The position numbers and the translations under genes are program-made. From contig JAJEKV010000082.1 of NCBI GenBank assembly GCA_021234155.1, forward strand, positions 4,818,685-4,882,684: a stretch of 64,000 nucleotides of DNA. The letters are read 5' to 3'. This stretch comes from Isoetes taiwanensis. Taxonomy: Eukaryota; Streptophyta; Lycopodiopsida; Isoetales; Isoetaceae. Below the pieces are notes generated by a model. The model made no database searches and was not told the DNA's origin. It was given only the letters and a program-made list of their open reading frames with translations. Positions 13,781 to 26,400 of the stretch are shown here, one piece after another (position 1 is the first letter of the stretch; each line of letters opens with the position of its first letter).

Positions 13781-13981
13781 TTAATTTAAGCCGATTCTTG
13801 AATCCCTGGTGATTGTGATGCTTAGTGGGGTTTTCTCGGCATTTCCTTTTCTCGACAATGCGCCATGGAATTTTGATCGGCAAAGTGTTGGGCTAGTAAC
13901 TTGAACATAAGGTACTAACGGCATACCTATGGAGTCAAGGTCCTTATTCAAGTTGTTGTGATGCGTGTGTTCTTCATCTTC
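13781..13981 (-). pseudogene. ORF A relic, start of exon 2
   Basis: On the minus strand the sequence ATATTTCAG ending at 13982 looks like a splice acceptor and is followed by KDLDSIGM then VTSPTLC. These correspond to TDINSIWI then ISSPNFA near the start of ORF A exon 2 in the intact element, which also begins right after a TTTTTTCAG acceptor. The copia element starts less than 50 bp downstream and separates this piece from the rest of ORF A at 7700-8620. Confidence 0.5.
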
Positions 13982-14099
13982 CTGAAATATCATTTAGATT
14001 TCTCAATATAGTTGGAGAATAAAAAGTATTGCATCTCTGTTATCCAGCGGATAAAATCTTGATAAGACCAATACAGCGAGTTCACAAAAAGGCAGTCGG

Positions 14100-16110
14100 C
14101 TAGTCTAGTCATGGACCTACTAGCCAATCCTTTAGCAGATCAATCCTTGATGGTTTTATCGTTCGGTACAATAATTGATATTGGGGCGGTGCATTTTATA
14201 GTGCAAGTCTGACTTAAAATATTTACCTTCCTGCATTAGAGATCAGATTATTGAAACCACTATGTTATCTTTTGTGGCCTAAAGACCATGATTGAATCTT
14301 GCACATCACAATGCACTTATAACCCTTAGTTTGTAAGTTATCCCTAGGCTCCATTAAATTTGCGTAACTAAATTGAATATTTTCTTTGAATCTGACTGTT
14401 CTTTTTATCTTTGAGGGAAAGCGATAGAAAGAGATAAAGAAGGATATATCTTTCATGTATAAAAATTCTTTTTCTCCTTCATTGCTATATCAGTTTCCTT
14501 CTTAGATACAAGAAACAGAATATAAGGCTATTTTCTAGCCATATCTCCATGATTTTTTACTTATATTTGGTTGTCTCTATATCGCCTTTGCACCCCATTA
14601 TGAAGTATCTATTTCAGCATAGGTTTTGCATTCCATCTATGTTAAATAAATTTTCTGACTAACGAAAATTATACAAGCCTTTGTGGACATATCCAAAAGG
14701 GATTAAACTGTCATTTAATTATATGGAAAAAACATAGTCAACAGTAATAGATATATAGATCCAAAAACAAACGAGTTTTTTGCAGCCTCATACATATTTT
14801 TTTGACCTGCAATATGCAATATTACGTGGACCTGAGTAAAATCAACAAAAATACTTTGTGTCTCTATATCAACTTCTGATTTATGCCAACTAGAAATTAG
14901 TTTTTGGGAAAAGCGGAACTATAACAAAAATATATAAGTCTTTAAAAGTGCTTCTTGAAGGCGATCCATATTTGTACACTACTTAGTGTGAGTTTTACCT
15001 TATTCTTGAGCTTATGTCTGCGATGCATCGCCAGTGGAACACTTCATACTTGACCAAAAGAAGCGGCACATTGGGGAAAAGAAAACCATGTACACGCAGT
15101 AACCATACAAGCAGTGCGATATGCGCAGGTATTGATGCGGGGCCGAAGATGCGTTTGGTTTTCTTAACTATCATACTTGCAAATGTATTTTACTTATGAT
15201 TAGTAGTAAATTTGTTAAAGAATGCATATATCCAAAAGCTAGGAGGAAAATCAAAATAAATATATCACATTACCTTAACTGATATGTGTCTAAAGATCAT
15301 ATTTTGCTATTTTTCTTCAATCGGATAGATGTTGCGGCTGAAACTTCAAAGTTAGTCCTAAAATAACACAATAAATCTTCTTCTTGGAGGAAACTTCGTA
15401 AGCCAAGTTGGGTTCGAATTTTAAGCAGTCGGCTGACTCCTGCGTAGGATCAATTTTGCTCTTTTTATTGGCTCCACCTCTTTTTGGTTGCATGTAGTCA
15501 GCATGTCAACCAGGATCCGTCCTATACTACCTCTTCTCTCCATGTCCTAAGCCAATCTCTGGTGCACACCATGAATTTCCTATCAGTTTCCCAATTAGAA
15601 ACAACTTCTTCTTCTTGACACTACTATAATCGATAGGCTCTGAGGGTGAACTCAATGCTTCCCTTTATGGTGTCTTTTAGGAAGAGCTATGTAAAGTGAC
15701 GCGTAATGGAAACTCGCAGTGTTTTGTTGAAAATCGCGGCTGACTTCTCTTCCTTCTTTTTCTTCCTATACACGAGTTCCACCAGATTCAGCGAGAAATA
15801 ACCATCTGCGTGCTGGGGAACGGCTTATGCTCTTCTTTGGCCGGATGCACATTGCGCCAGTGACCTCCTCTACCCTCCTTACTCGCCACTTTAGCTACTC
15901 TGAAATGCTTTTAAGGGTTTTAGCAGAGTTAAGTTTGAGACCGCTGACTAAGTTTTCAACTCCATTTTAATGATTCAGAAAACATATTTGGGAGTATATG
16001 GGGAGTTTCTCTGCTAATATTCCATTTATCTCTTCCCATTACTAAAGCAAGAATTAAATCCATAATAAACCATTAACAGGTTTTATACCATTATATTTTA
16101 TGCATAAAAC
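14100..16110 (-). repeat. Right long direct repeat of the decayed element
   Basis: Partner of 1690-4893 in the same orientation. It ends near 16110 with a TATGCATAAAACA sequence that parallels the TATATATAAAAAA end of the left copy. At about 15440-15540 on the minus strand a short frame reads MERRGS, then KRGGANKK, then EVSSKKK. This could be the decayed counterpart of exon 1 of the intact element, but the match is weak. Confidence 0.65.
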
Positions 16111-16137
16111 ATAGATTCAAGATAAAAAATAATTACA

Positions 16138-16215
16138 TTAGCTCACTTGGTATATTGGTTAAAGTATTCTTGTGGGACATTAGGTTATTTGGTAGAAGTT
16201 CGGTAGATCTTGGAA
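16138..16215 (+). repeat. tRNA-like, possibly SINE-derived
   Basis: The stretch TTAGCTCACTTGGTATATTG followed by GTTAAAGTATTCTTGTGGGA resembles the 5' half of a tRNA including an A box (TAGCTCACTTGG). A degraded TTCGGTAGATC may stand in the B box position. It could be a decayed tRNA gene or the head of a SINE. The acceptor stem does not pair well. Confidence 0.3.
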
Positions 16216-16949
16216 GCAGCATATAAGGGATTGACATTCCCTCAAGCCTTAGAAATCGTGGCCCTCATATTTCAAATCATTGCAGCCTCAATCATAAATG
16301 ATTATAAAGCGAAGCGAGAGGTGCTCCACGAGGGCCCCAAGATACGATGCGGGTGGTCGATGATCCGGCGTTGGTAGTCGGGGGTACACCTCGTTTAGAA
16401 TATAATAACAAAATATGAGGTTCGGGGGATTTGATATAGATGTAAAAAATAACAATTCTTGAAACCATAGACCATATATCCCTAACACAATTGAATGGGT
16501 TGTTAACAGGGCAATAAGTTAAACATTGGGCATAACACTATTTAAGGTAGATGAGTTCGGCACAGTAAGCAGGCATGTTTTCCCTGAGTAGGTCATAGCA
16601 GCATAACTAACTAAATGATGTAGAATAGAAATTCTTTAGCACCAAGCAATAGCAGACTTTTGTATTTTATTATTGTCTAATCAATGATTAAGATAGTAGA
16701 TAGGAGGTCTACTTCTGCATGGGGATTTTGGCAAAATTCAAGGGTATAAATAGCGCAATTGAAGTAATTATCAAGAAAGGTCAGTGGTTGCACACTTGAG
16801 CGTAAAACACATGAAGCATCAAAATAAGCACCTTCCAAAGATAACATATCAAGCTGGCAATGCCAACTCATCTTATGAAGTGCCAAAGTGGTGCGCAAAG
16901 GCTTGGATCCCTCAAGGTGGCATGCCTTTATTGGCTTCGTCTAGACCAT
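16216..16949. other. Unassigned interval
   Basis: Only short open frames without recognisable domains are present. I see no repeat shared with other parts of the window. Confidence 0.5.
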
Positions 16950-17090
16950 GCCCGTCAGAGCATGGTCTAGTGGCAGGATCTTAAACTATCACACCTGAGG
17001 TTACGGGTTCATACCTAGCCATTATTGGTCTAGTAATGGGGACCTTAAACATTCATTGCCTTGAGGTCACGGGTTCAAGTACAATAGCCC
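16950..17090 (+). repeat. Two tandem tRNA-like units (SINE-like)
   Basis: Unit one has TGGTCTAGTGGCAGGATCTT followed 28 bases later by ACGGGTTCATACC, which fit pol III A and B boxes. Unit two begins about 70 bases later with TTGGTCTAGTAATGGGGACC and ends in CACGGGTTCAAGT. A third partial unit may follow (GGTCCATGGTAGAACC). Tandem tRNA-like units with intact B boxes but poor stems suggest a dimeric tRNA-derived SINE rather than working tRNA genes. Confidence 0.45.
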
Positions 17091-19389
17091 AGGTCCATGG
17101 TAGAACCTTAAACCACCACCATATGCTTTTCGATAATCCACATGCAAAACAAACTCTAGCATGTATTTACATAGAGTAGTGGTTTTGGCTATGTCTATCC
17201 AGCATATCGCGCCTAGGTAGTGGTTTGGCTTCCATTGATGTAGAATATACTCATGGTGTGATGGCGGATAGAATGACGTCCTTTAATATAAAAAGGATAC
17301 TAGTACCACCAAGACTAAGGTGTCAATACAAAATTATTAGGCAAGGATAGGGTAGCCATTTAAGGCTGCAACACAAAATTGTTAAGCAAGGACTGGTTTT
17401 TTTCTCTTTCAAGTAACCCATTAAGATCTCAAACAACCAAATGGGAACTATAACTTATATCGTTAAAAGAAGAATTTTAATATGGCATCAAACCAAGCAT
17501 CATATGATGGGTTAATAGGAAAGCAGAAAGCTCATTACTGAGGCTTTAAGAAGCGGTTGAGATTGGTCAGGTGTTTGGAACATGTTGTATGGTGATCTGG
17601 CCTGTATGATAGAATATGCCTTATGGTAGATTCTGAAAGAAAAATCAAATGGGGAGAAAGATGATAAGCGAGAACAGAAAAAGAAGGGACGAAAGATATT
17701 GTCATCCAAGTGAAAAAGAATTAAGACTTTGTTATGTGGAAGAAGATATGTGACCGAAAGTTGTTGAATGCTAGAAGATGCAGTACATTGAGCCATTAAG
17801 TACAAGGTAAGTGGAAGACGAATGAGTTAACAAATGCTTTGCTTAACTGTATGAAGATTACATGTTAAACAGAAATGAAACTCTTTTTGGTTCAAACAAT
17901 CATATGCACAAAATTTGTTGTATAGTACTAAGTTCTTTGGCATATATAATGAGTTTCCTTTTTTTTGAGTTCTGCTACAAGCTAATGAATTACTTTATCT
18001 TATGGTGATGCTAGATTTTCTCTTATTCTTTCCATCTGTGTGCAAGTATGCCATGCTTGCTTAGAAATAAAGATGATTTTTGGTTTGCCAGGGTCATAAT
18101 GGACATCATATTTTCTGGTGAGTATCTGTTTATCATAGGTCGTACTTCATGGAAGGATTATGGGAGGAACAAATAATGATATTGAAATAACATTTATTTT
18201 TTGAATAATGAGTTTTCTATCACCTATATGCGTCCATATTTTTCTACATAGCGGCAGGCACTATTCGCTGTGTTGACGACCTTACTTGACCTTCACCATT
18301 GACCTGAGTATCTCCATCATATTTTCTTGAGTATTTGCAAGCAAATGCTTGAGTATTTAGTGTAAAATATTATAGTGCAATAGCAAATAGTGGTATAGCT
18401 AGAAATAAAAGCGGGGAAAGGCAAGTTGCTTGTTTGTTCAACTATAGGCATGTGAAACCAGTTGCTCCATCATTATGCATTACCATGTCTTGACATGTGT
18501 GGAATGCGGATGGATGTGGAGGAGGGAGAGGAGGAGGAAGATGTGATATGGAGCATGCTAGGGGGAGTGATCCAAAAGCAAGGGATTAAGGCAATGGGGT
18601 ATAAGGATACCAATGGTTACAAGAATTGACAAAAGGGGCAAGATATTATATTCAAATATTACAAGCAAAAGAATAGGGCGAAATATCCTTCATGCAACTA
18701 TATTTACAAAAAAGGGATGATATTTCAAAATAAAAGATAAGGAAAGTCTCATGCAACTATTTTTGCAAAAAGGGGGACGATTTGAGACCAGAATAGCGTG
18801 AAGATTCTTTATTAGGGAAAAAGAGGTTGAACTGCTATTAGAAGGGGGTTGTCGGCACAGATCAAAATCAGAAAAGATCCCTTTCATCCACCGTGTTTAA
18901 CGGCGGGTCATGCTTATTGCTTCTAATGAAGCCGAAGATTGATTCACATGCTGTGATACGGTCCAGATCCAACTTAAATTGTCGGCGTGATTAGGGATCT
19001 GTAAAGACATAATTGCGACCTTCTTTGTGAAGTCCGAGATTGGTTCTATTTCTTACCATTGGCAGTTGTTGAACCTTCATCCAAACTAAAGGCTGTTGTG
19101 ACAGTTGATCTTGTGGCGAGAGAAATAGAATTTCATTCGCCCTAAATCTCTTAGAATTACCTTAATCTTTGGATCCGGTTAGGTGGAAACTAGATGCTCC
19201 GCAACTTGGTGCGGTATTACCTTTGTTCTTGGCCGGTGTAGAGATAGAGTTATTTCTTGCTTTCTGTCTATTTTAGGCTGAACAAAGTGGATAACATCTA
19301 GAATCATAAACTGGCTAAGATGAAATTGTATTAATGCGATACGTGAGGCCAAACCCATAAGGCGTTGAAACTGAGTACATCATAGGTTA
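17091..19389. other. Unassigned intergenic interval
   Basis: No coding domain is recognisable. Around 18630-18800 there are imperfect repeats of a phrase like CATGCAACTAT then CAAAAAGGGG then ACGAT. The rest is AT-rich sequence with short open frames only. Confidence 0.5.
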
Positions 19390-19899
19390 TAGCTGAGGAT
19401 CATCTAATGCATCATTCATAATGCATTTCCCTTTACTCAATCCCCAATCTGCTTCCTCATCCATCTCCTTCATCCATTGTTTCATACCTTCACATGAGTC
19501 TAAAATATCAAATATACAAGCTCTTGTCTGAGTATCTGGGAAATAAAAAAACTCAACAAGGGTGCTAGCTTGCGTACCATGTTTAATAAAGTAAGTCGGC
19601 ATAACTTTGAGCAATAAAGAACATATTACCTCATCTTCAGAATTACCTACCATTGCATATCCTGCGATGCGGCTCATCACGGGATATCCTCCCACTGCCT
19701 ATTTCAGCCAGAGCATGCAAACTTAATCTCATCCTGCAGATGGCATGTCTATATTTACTTGAAATATTTACTGCTTGAGTACTTAGCATAGAGGTTGATG
19801 TAGTTCACGTAAATTTCTTTCTTAGCGCCTTCCTCCAACACACGGTTGGCCATTCCTGCTTGACTCAAGCGGTATATCATGTCTTCTCAGCTATGGGAA

Positions 19900-22260
19900 C
19901 TTTATGTACATAGTGGAGAGTCTAGCAAAGTGCTTCTACTTCCAAAGGGCGTTCCACCGGGGAGCATATCATCACAGTCATTTTTTTTTGTTCAAAACAA
20001 TGCAAAATCTTTTAACGTATTTTCAATTTTCTTCCATCTATCGTTAAAACCTGGCCCCGGACCTCCTGCTTGCACCATTGATTGCATTAATGCAATGTAT
20101 AAATGCTTCTTTATGTTAAAATTCCATATATCCAATTTCCTATACTTACAGTGCAGCCAGCATATCGACCTGGCCCACCATCACTTTTGCCATTTTACTA
20201 TACTCCAATTCAGCTTTGTCTACAAGAAGGCCAAGATATTTATAAATATCCACAATATCAATGGGCTTTCCTTTGTAGGACACCGTTACATGGTCTACAT
20301 TGGTAGCCCCAAACACTATTATCTTGGTCTTTAGTCATATTAACTCGCATGCTTTTTTGTATCACAGAAGTCATTCAAGACATCCAAATGCCTTTGTAAG
20401 CCTGTCGCACTCCTAGATAGCAGAACAACATCATCTGCATACAACAATTGTAGAATGTATCCATTTAGGGGCGTTCCATCACCACCATTCTGAATTATCC
20501 ATTCTTCCAATTGATCGTGAAGAGACCCCAAAGTGTGGGTGATGGTGGGTAGCATGCATGTTGCTTTCAACGAATATCTCACTTTCATTAATGGGGAAAA
20601 AGAAATTTGGACTAGTACTTTATCATAAAGTTTCATCACTGCTTGTCTATATGCACAAAGGACCAAAACTATCATTCATTACAGTGAATCTATCATATGA
20701 GTTTTGAAAAATCAACAAACAATGCATACAAAAGTTTATCTTACCCGACTCTGAATCCATCATAAAAACCCCATGGTGACTAGATAATGATTTTACTTTT
20801 TGACCTAAAACACGCTTTGCCTATGGCCCTCGTATTATCATTGGTAGTTGACCGGATTAATTTGCATCACACTTGCTTATGGAAGGCTTATACTGTTGAT
20901 TTACCATGTCACGAGGAAACCTTCTATGAAACAGCATTGAACAGTTTCACTAAAACCTCTGACACTCTGTCACCTATCCATTTAAACATTTCAACTATAA
21001 GCCCGTCGGCATCTACAGCCTTGCGATTAGATAGCTTTCACAACCCCCCATATATGTCCTCCAAAACAAACATAAACTATCATCATATGTGTCATCCATT
21101 TTCGTGTCCACCCGTGGTACATAATACAACTGTTTAATGTGTCGCATCAAAACATCAACTTCTATCAATGTATTTTTTTTTTGAGGTGGTTTTAGCCTAT
21201 TCCAAAACTTTTTTGGGTATGCAAGCAACTCCATTACTATTTGCTCATGTTTCTTATGCAAATAGCTTCTCCTCTTTCCCTTAATCATTTTGATATATTC
21301 TTTCCTTGCTTTAGCCTTTGCATCTCCCCTTGCTAGTTTAAACTTTTTTCTTTGCATCCTACATTCATGGTCAAACCATCCATTACAAGGCATCCCCAAT
21401 CTTTGCCTGTTTGAAATGAAGCATGTGATGGCGATTCAGAACCATCGAGTGAAGTTATAACAAGATGCATAGCCTATGTGTAAGAGATGGTAGAAGTAAT
21501 TTTTCTGCTTGAGTCCTTGTACCCTTGAGATTTGTCATATCTCATAACAAGTTTAAGGGATGCTGTTAAGCCTCAACATGTCTTGAGCATACCTACGATG
21601 GGAGCGACAAGAAACAAAGGCTCAAGATGCGATTCATGTATCTTTTCAATAGCAAAGCTAACCACTTGTTGGGCAAGGAAGGTTTGCTAAACATGATCTA
21701 CCACTTGTTTCTCTCATGTATATGATACATGTCTAGGAACTTGTTACGTACCATTGTAAATTACCATGTTAAGCCACTTTACCAAAGTGGCCAGTGTATG
21801 GTGCCCTGTGAGGAGAAGACCATAGTATTTTATTAAATTTGAATTTCTACTAACCAGTTTTAACATGGTCGCTATCTAACATTTCCTGACCATTACTGGA
21901 TCACCTTTGGTACCCAATAATGGCGACTTGTCTTTGTGAGGTCCGTCCATTAAAGTCGCCATTAATGGAAACATCGCATGTGATACGAATGAAAGAGCAT
22001 CTTGCTCCAGCTGTGCAAATGGGTTATCTATCAATTCCGGAATTATACATTGGAAACCTCTGGGTAAGAATGTACCGGGAATGTAAATGTTATCGAATTA
22101 CCGAACACGACAATCGAGATAATTCCCAAAGAGATACCTTTACATATAAAGCTATGCTTAGATGCCTGAAACTCATTCCCAACAAAACTTATCTGATACC
22201 TGCTTTGGCCTCCCTGCACAGGAGACCACGAGTGTACTAACTTAAATAATATCAGGCAGA
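19900..22260 (-). pseudogene. LINE ORF2 relic (endonuclease plus reverse transcriptase)
   Basis: Minus-strand landmarks in order: GDFNGRT, the APE-type endonuclease active-site block, at 21940-21960; NGWFDHEC and a Lys/Arg-rich linker at about 21390 to 21200; LHDQLEEWI-NGGDGTPL then LLYADDVVLLS, the RT catalytic Asp pair, at about 20540 to 20410; LQRHLDVLNDFC just after; then GKPIDIVDIYKYLG, the post-RT box, at about 20270. Several frame changes and stops lie between blocks, so it is dead. The motif B side just upstream of DQLEEWI is damaged. Confidence 0.75.
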
Positions 22261-22559
22261 CCTAGACCTGATTCTTCATGCTCACCTGTTTCAAGAAAAA
22301 AAATCAATATCTGCATTGGCTAATATACTGCTCATAGTAACTGTTTTTTCCTTTGTCAAAGTGTTGATGTTCTAGCACACTACCCTTATGCGAGATCTTT
22401 ACCAACCGCACTTTCTACTACCACACGCCCCCTCCTCCAAACGACTTTTTGACCATTCTTCTTGGCTTCCGTAGCCGTATATTTCAATAACTCTTTTTTG
22501 TGCTCTTCATATTGACCCTTTATGGTCTCCATTCACTAAATTCCTCATGCTGTAATGCT

Positions 22560-23152
22560 TTTTACAGTACTACCTGCTGATTCCTTCACTGATTCCGTGT
22601 TGCAAACTTGATTTTTTAATATGGTGGGCTTTTTCAGCAGGTTTTCCAACTCTAAAAGCTTCCAGGATGCTACAATTTGGACATTGCTCAGAAAAAAGAA
22701 ATTACTAATTTTAGACATAGTATTCTCCTTCAGCTCTTCTGGTGGGACGCCCACCAGACGGACATTAAGAGCTCGTTCCGCTTATCTTGATCCTCCATGA
22801 AAGCTGCAAGTGCTTTGTTATGCTACTCCCGAGCTTCCATGAAAGAGGCTAGTTGTTGCTGCACCCCGTCCATGTGATCTTCGTCATCTCCATCGGCCTT
22901 ACATTCATCATCATTTTCTTGCGTAAATTCAGCCCATATTTGCCCCTTAAACTCATTAAGCTCTGCCCGCATTTGGTTTTTAAAATCCTCCAATTCCACT
23001 TTCGTTTGGTTCAGGAAAGTTTGTTTAAGATCCTGTATACAAGAATCTATTGCAACTTTCAATGCAGCCTGTATTGCCCGTTGCATGGCTGTGAAGGCAG
23101 GATCAAAATAGCAACATGGCTGGTTCCTCTTAATGGTCTGTAGAGATGCCAC
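22560..23152 (-). pseudogene. LINE ORF1 relic (coiled coil plus RRM-like end)
   Basis: The first 109 codons (23152 to 22823) are rich in Glu, Lys, Gln and Leu with heptad-like spacing, including ELNEFKGQIWAEF, consistent with a trimerising coiled coil. Downstream in a second frame the peptide NVRLVGVPPEEL appears (about 22770 to 22735). This resembles the start of the RRM in L1-type ORF1 proteins (NLRI-G-PE). This places the element among L1-like LINEs with an ORF1 of the Transposase_22 type. It is broken by at least one frameshift. Confidence 0.6.
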
Positions 23153-23182
23153 AGAAAGTCCCGATCTACAGAGAAGGAGAGG

Positions 23183-23214
23183 GTTTTGGGGGGTGGGGGG
23201 TGGTGGGGAGGGAT
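23183..23214 (+). repeat. G-rich tract with quadruplex potential
   Basis: GGGTTTTGGGGGG is followed by TGGGGGGTGGTGGGGAGGG. Four or more G runs occur within 32 bases at the 5' end of the minus-strand LINE. Confidence 0.5.
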
Positions 23215-23447
23215 AGATCTCCTATCTCGTATTCAAATTTATCTTAATATTATTGCCAATATTAATGCCTCTTGATTCATGTTGAGTGGATTAGAATGTA
23301 TATGACACAATGTGCTCAAACAAGACCAATTGTATTTTACTCATTGAGAGATCTTGAACAAAACAAGCATCACGCAAAATGGAACCAGCACTACAAATGC
23401 TTCATGAACAAGAGCAACGTTATGCAAAACTTGTATGTCATGCCCTC

Positions 23448-26400
23448 TTAGACGAAAGAAATTTTTATGTCAATATCTCCATTGTGAGAGTTAAATGCTC
23501 CATTTACATGCAAAGTGCTAGCATGGCAATCTGTACATTTAACTTCCACAGGTACTTTAAAAAGCTTTATTCCTTGTTTCCCGCAGTTTTCACTAAAATC
23601 TGCACATAAATGTTTCTTGTTAGATTTAAGAAAACTTTTGTAAGTACAAGAAATTAGGTAGACCTGATGGGCATGTACTAATGATGAAATTTTCTTCTGG
23701 ATTCATCATCCATTCCATCCAAAGAACAAGACCATGACATACACCGGCTGTGCATATTGGCACCTGCAGAAGCACAAAGCCACAATGTTATCTGAATTTA
23801 ATGAGAGATTAGTATTATAAAATGTATTGGTTACAATGGTTACAAACCTTGGCAAATCCAGTAACGTCCTCAAGCTGATGGGAGAAATTAAATACCATAA
23901 GATTGAAGCGTTCACTTAGAATCTGCAGCAGGATTATAAGTGCAGTTATCACGAAAGAGAGGCCTAATAATGATAAACACACTATGAAAATGAACTCAGT
24001 CAGACAATACATAATTCTCAGCATGGAAGATTAACAACAATCAGGATGGACACTAGTTACTGAAGCTATAAAGTGATGATATTTTGCTACGAATTGAATG
24101 ATTAAAAACCAGTGCATCTGACATCTTAGATGACGGTATACACAAGAATAAACAAGAGGCCACCAATTTTTACTTCGCATGAATACAATTTTATACTCTC
24201 GGGCTTGATCCATTTTCTGGTGTCTGCCATTAGCCTAGCAAATTTCTAGTTTTAACTTTTCGTTGATTGCTGCTTATCCAATAAGGAATGAAAAGGCTCG
24301 ACTCTAACAAAACCTACAATATTGGAACACGAGGTCCAAGACTCATTATATTGAGCAGCACCGACATGTAGTTTATTTCATTGTTTCATCTAGAAAACAT
24401 GATACCCTAGTGACATGCATTTGTTAAGTTTTGACACAGATCTCAGCCCTTGATTTTGCAGATTGTGTGGTCTGGATTTGTGCCACGTCAGAGGGGGCAA
24501 TAAAACAAATGTGTCCCCGAGGATCAACCCCGATTAAGTTCCTTAACGTCTCTCTGAGTAGAACACATGCATTTACTGCTGCAGACAAAGTAGGACTAAG
24601 TTACCTCATATTCCCCAGATTGCCAAAGTGAATAAGGCACAATAGGAATCTCTGAAGATTCCAAATGGCCTCCACAAGCTCCGAGTAAGGGGTTTGCTGC
24701 TGAATGATCAAATCCCTCAACCATAGATAGACTATGTCTACTCTTCCAAAGATCCTGAAGTAGAAAATCATGCAGCTTAGAACAAGTTAGAGAATAGCTT
24801 ACATAGATTCCAAGGCGCATAAATATCCACGTACAGGAAGTGAAACAGCCATCCCACAAAGCACCCCTTGACAGGGAACAGTCAAAACATTGTCATCTAA
24901 GAGATGCCTTATTGTTGTCCTCTCGTACCTGACAAACAGAATAAAAATCTTGCATCATTTGTCATTCTGCATGCGCTTCTAAGAAATATTTGGAAACAAG
25001 CTGAAACAAGCATAGCCAGGGGATCATAAAGGAATGGCATAATTTTCTATAACCGATGGTTTGCAACAGACGATTTTCTATAACCCTATAACCGACGAAA
25101 CATATCTAAATCGTGGATATCCATGGTTGCTTTTAATTTATATGGAATCGGCTTACATTTTACTTCACATCATGTGGCTACAGCGCGGACTAAGCTTTAA
25201 GAGGTTCCGCCTCAAATGCACGTCCAAAAAAAAACTTGTAATGAGTATTCTTCCCCAAAAAACATAACACATAGACCAAACATTCAAACTCAAGATTGGT
25301 GGGATGTTACTGTATCAGCATTTGACTCATGATGAACTGTTCAGAGCAAAATATTATGTCTTTCTGGAGCTCTCACTCAGAAAGGAGAACATAAACCCAA
25401 AGAGACTGGCCAACATTAACGGTTTGTATATCTTCCCAGAGCCACTGTTTTGGATCTAATGCCCATATACATTGCAGTAATCCCAGTTAGGGGAACAACA
25501 TCTCATCAGCTTACTTACGGGGCAAATGTTAAATACAGCAGGCTTCACTTCCCACAATTACAATGCTACACCTCGAATAAATTGCCATCAGAGATAATGA
25601 TCTGAGACACCATCATGGGAACTCTTTCTGAATGTAAACACGGCTACCAATTAGCTACTTCATTCCAGGGAATAAAGCATGTAAACCTGAGGTAGCAATC
25701 AGGTTCATAATGGACAACCAGAAGATCCGAATGCAAAGGATACTTGCACTACATTAAGCTAATACGGTGCGAGTGTCTCTTTAGCCATGGTACAACAATC
25801 TCTATTTTGGTTATGTATGCACATTTCTACACATTCAAGCCCACAGCACTTTAGTAATTACGTGATCAAAAGGAATGGAGCTTTTATTGGTTTTGTAATC
25901 AAAGCAATCTATCATACTGGCATTGTTCTTAGGCAAAACATATTAGATTCTGGGATGCTAAGCCTAAAGAATAAGTTATTAACACTCAAAAGGATCAAAA
26001 AATGTAAGTGACAAAATCATAAGTGAGATGATTTCTAATAACCATTTGCTCTTTCTACACATAAAAACTAGTAACATTGTATCAAGTAATAGACAGCGTA
26101 CCAGAAATGTAGTTGATGCCATGGAAGCATGTCTTCATAAGCCATATAATATGGTTCTGCTAAAATCAAGTCAACCTAACAGAGCAGAAATCAACTAAAA
26201 GCCTGTATTTCAGATAATTGCGCAAGTGAAAGATATTCTAAGTTAAAAAAAAAACAACATGTTGAAACACAATCGTAAGAACATCAAATATAACTGCACT
26301 TCCCGACTTAAAAGAGCTGCTCCAGAGATCATTGAATCTAGCACAATACGAACTGCTAACTTTGCATTTTGGAAGGCTGTTACAGGAGCATAAACTCCTG

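Larger units (their letters stand above)
1690..16110 (-). mobile_element. Decayed RT/ORF A element with long direct terminal repeats
   Basis: This is an older relative of the element at 37259-63131. In plus coordinates the order is the same: terminal repeat (1690-4893), RT relic (5080-6990), ORF A relic (7700-8620, resuming at about 13781-13981), terminal repeat (14100-16110). A copia element at about 8835-13742 splits ORF A. All parts read on the minus strand. The inner end of the left repeat is TATATATAAAAAA followed by TCCTTCC, paralleling TATATAAAAAAA followed by CCTACC at 51800 in the intact element. Frameshifts are frequent throughout. The shared order of four parts makes the relationship secure, although the outer borders are approximate. 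Confidence 0.7.
19390..23160 (-). mobile_element. Degenerate LINE with ORF1 and ORF2
   Basis: On the minus strand the order is ORF1 (23152 to about 22560), endonuclease (about 22260 to 21900), linker, RT (about 20850 to 20340) and post-RT region (to about 19900). Its 3' end is not clear: I see no poly(A) or microsatellite tail. RT signature spacing is close to that of the LINE at 57626-61576, so both belong to one clade. It lies about 300 bp past the stop codon of PRMT7, in the same orientation. Confidence 0.75.
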
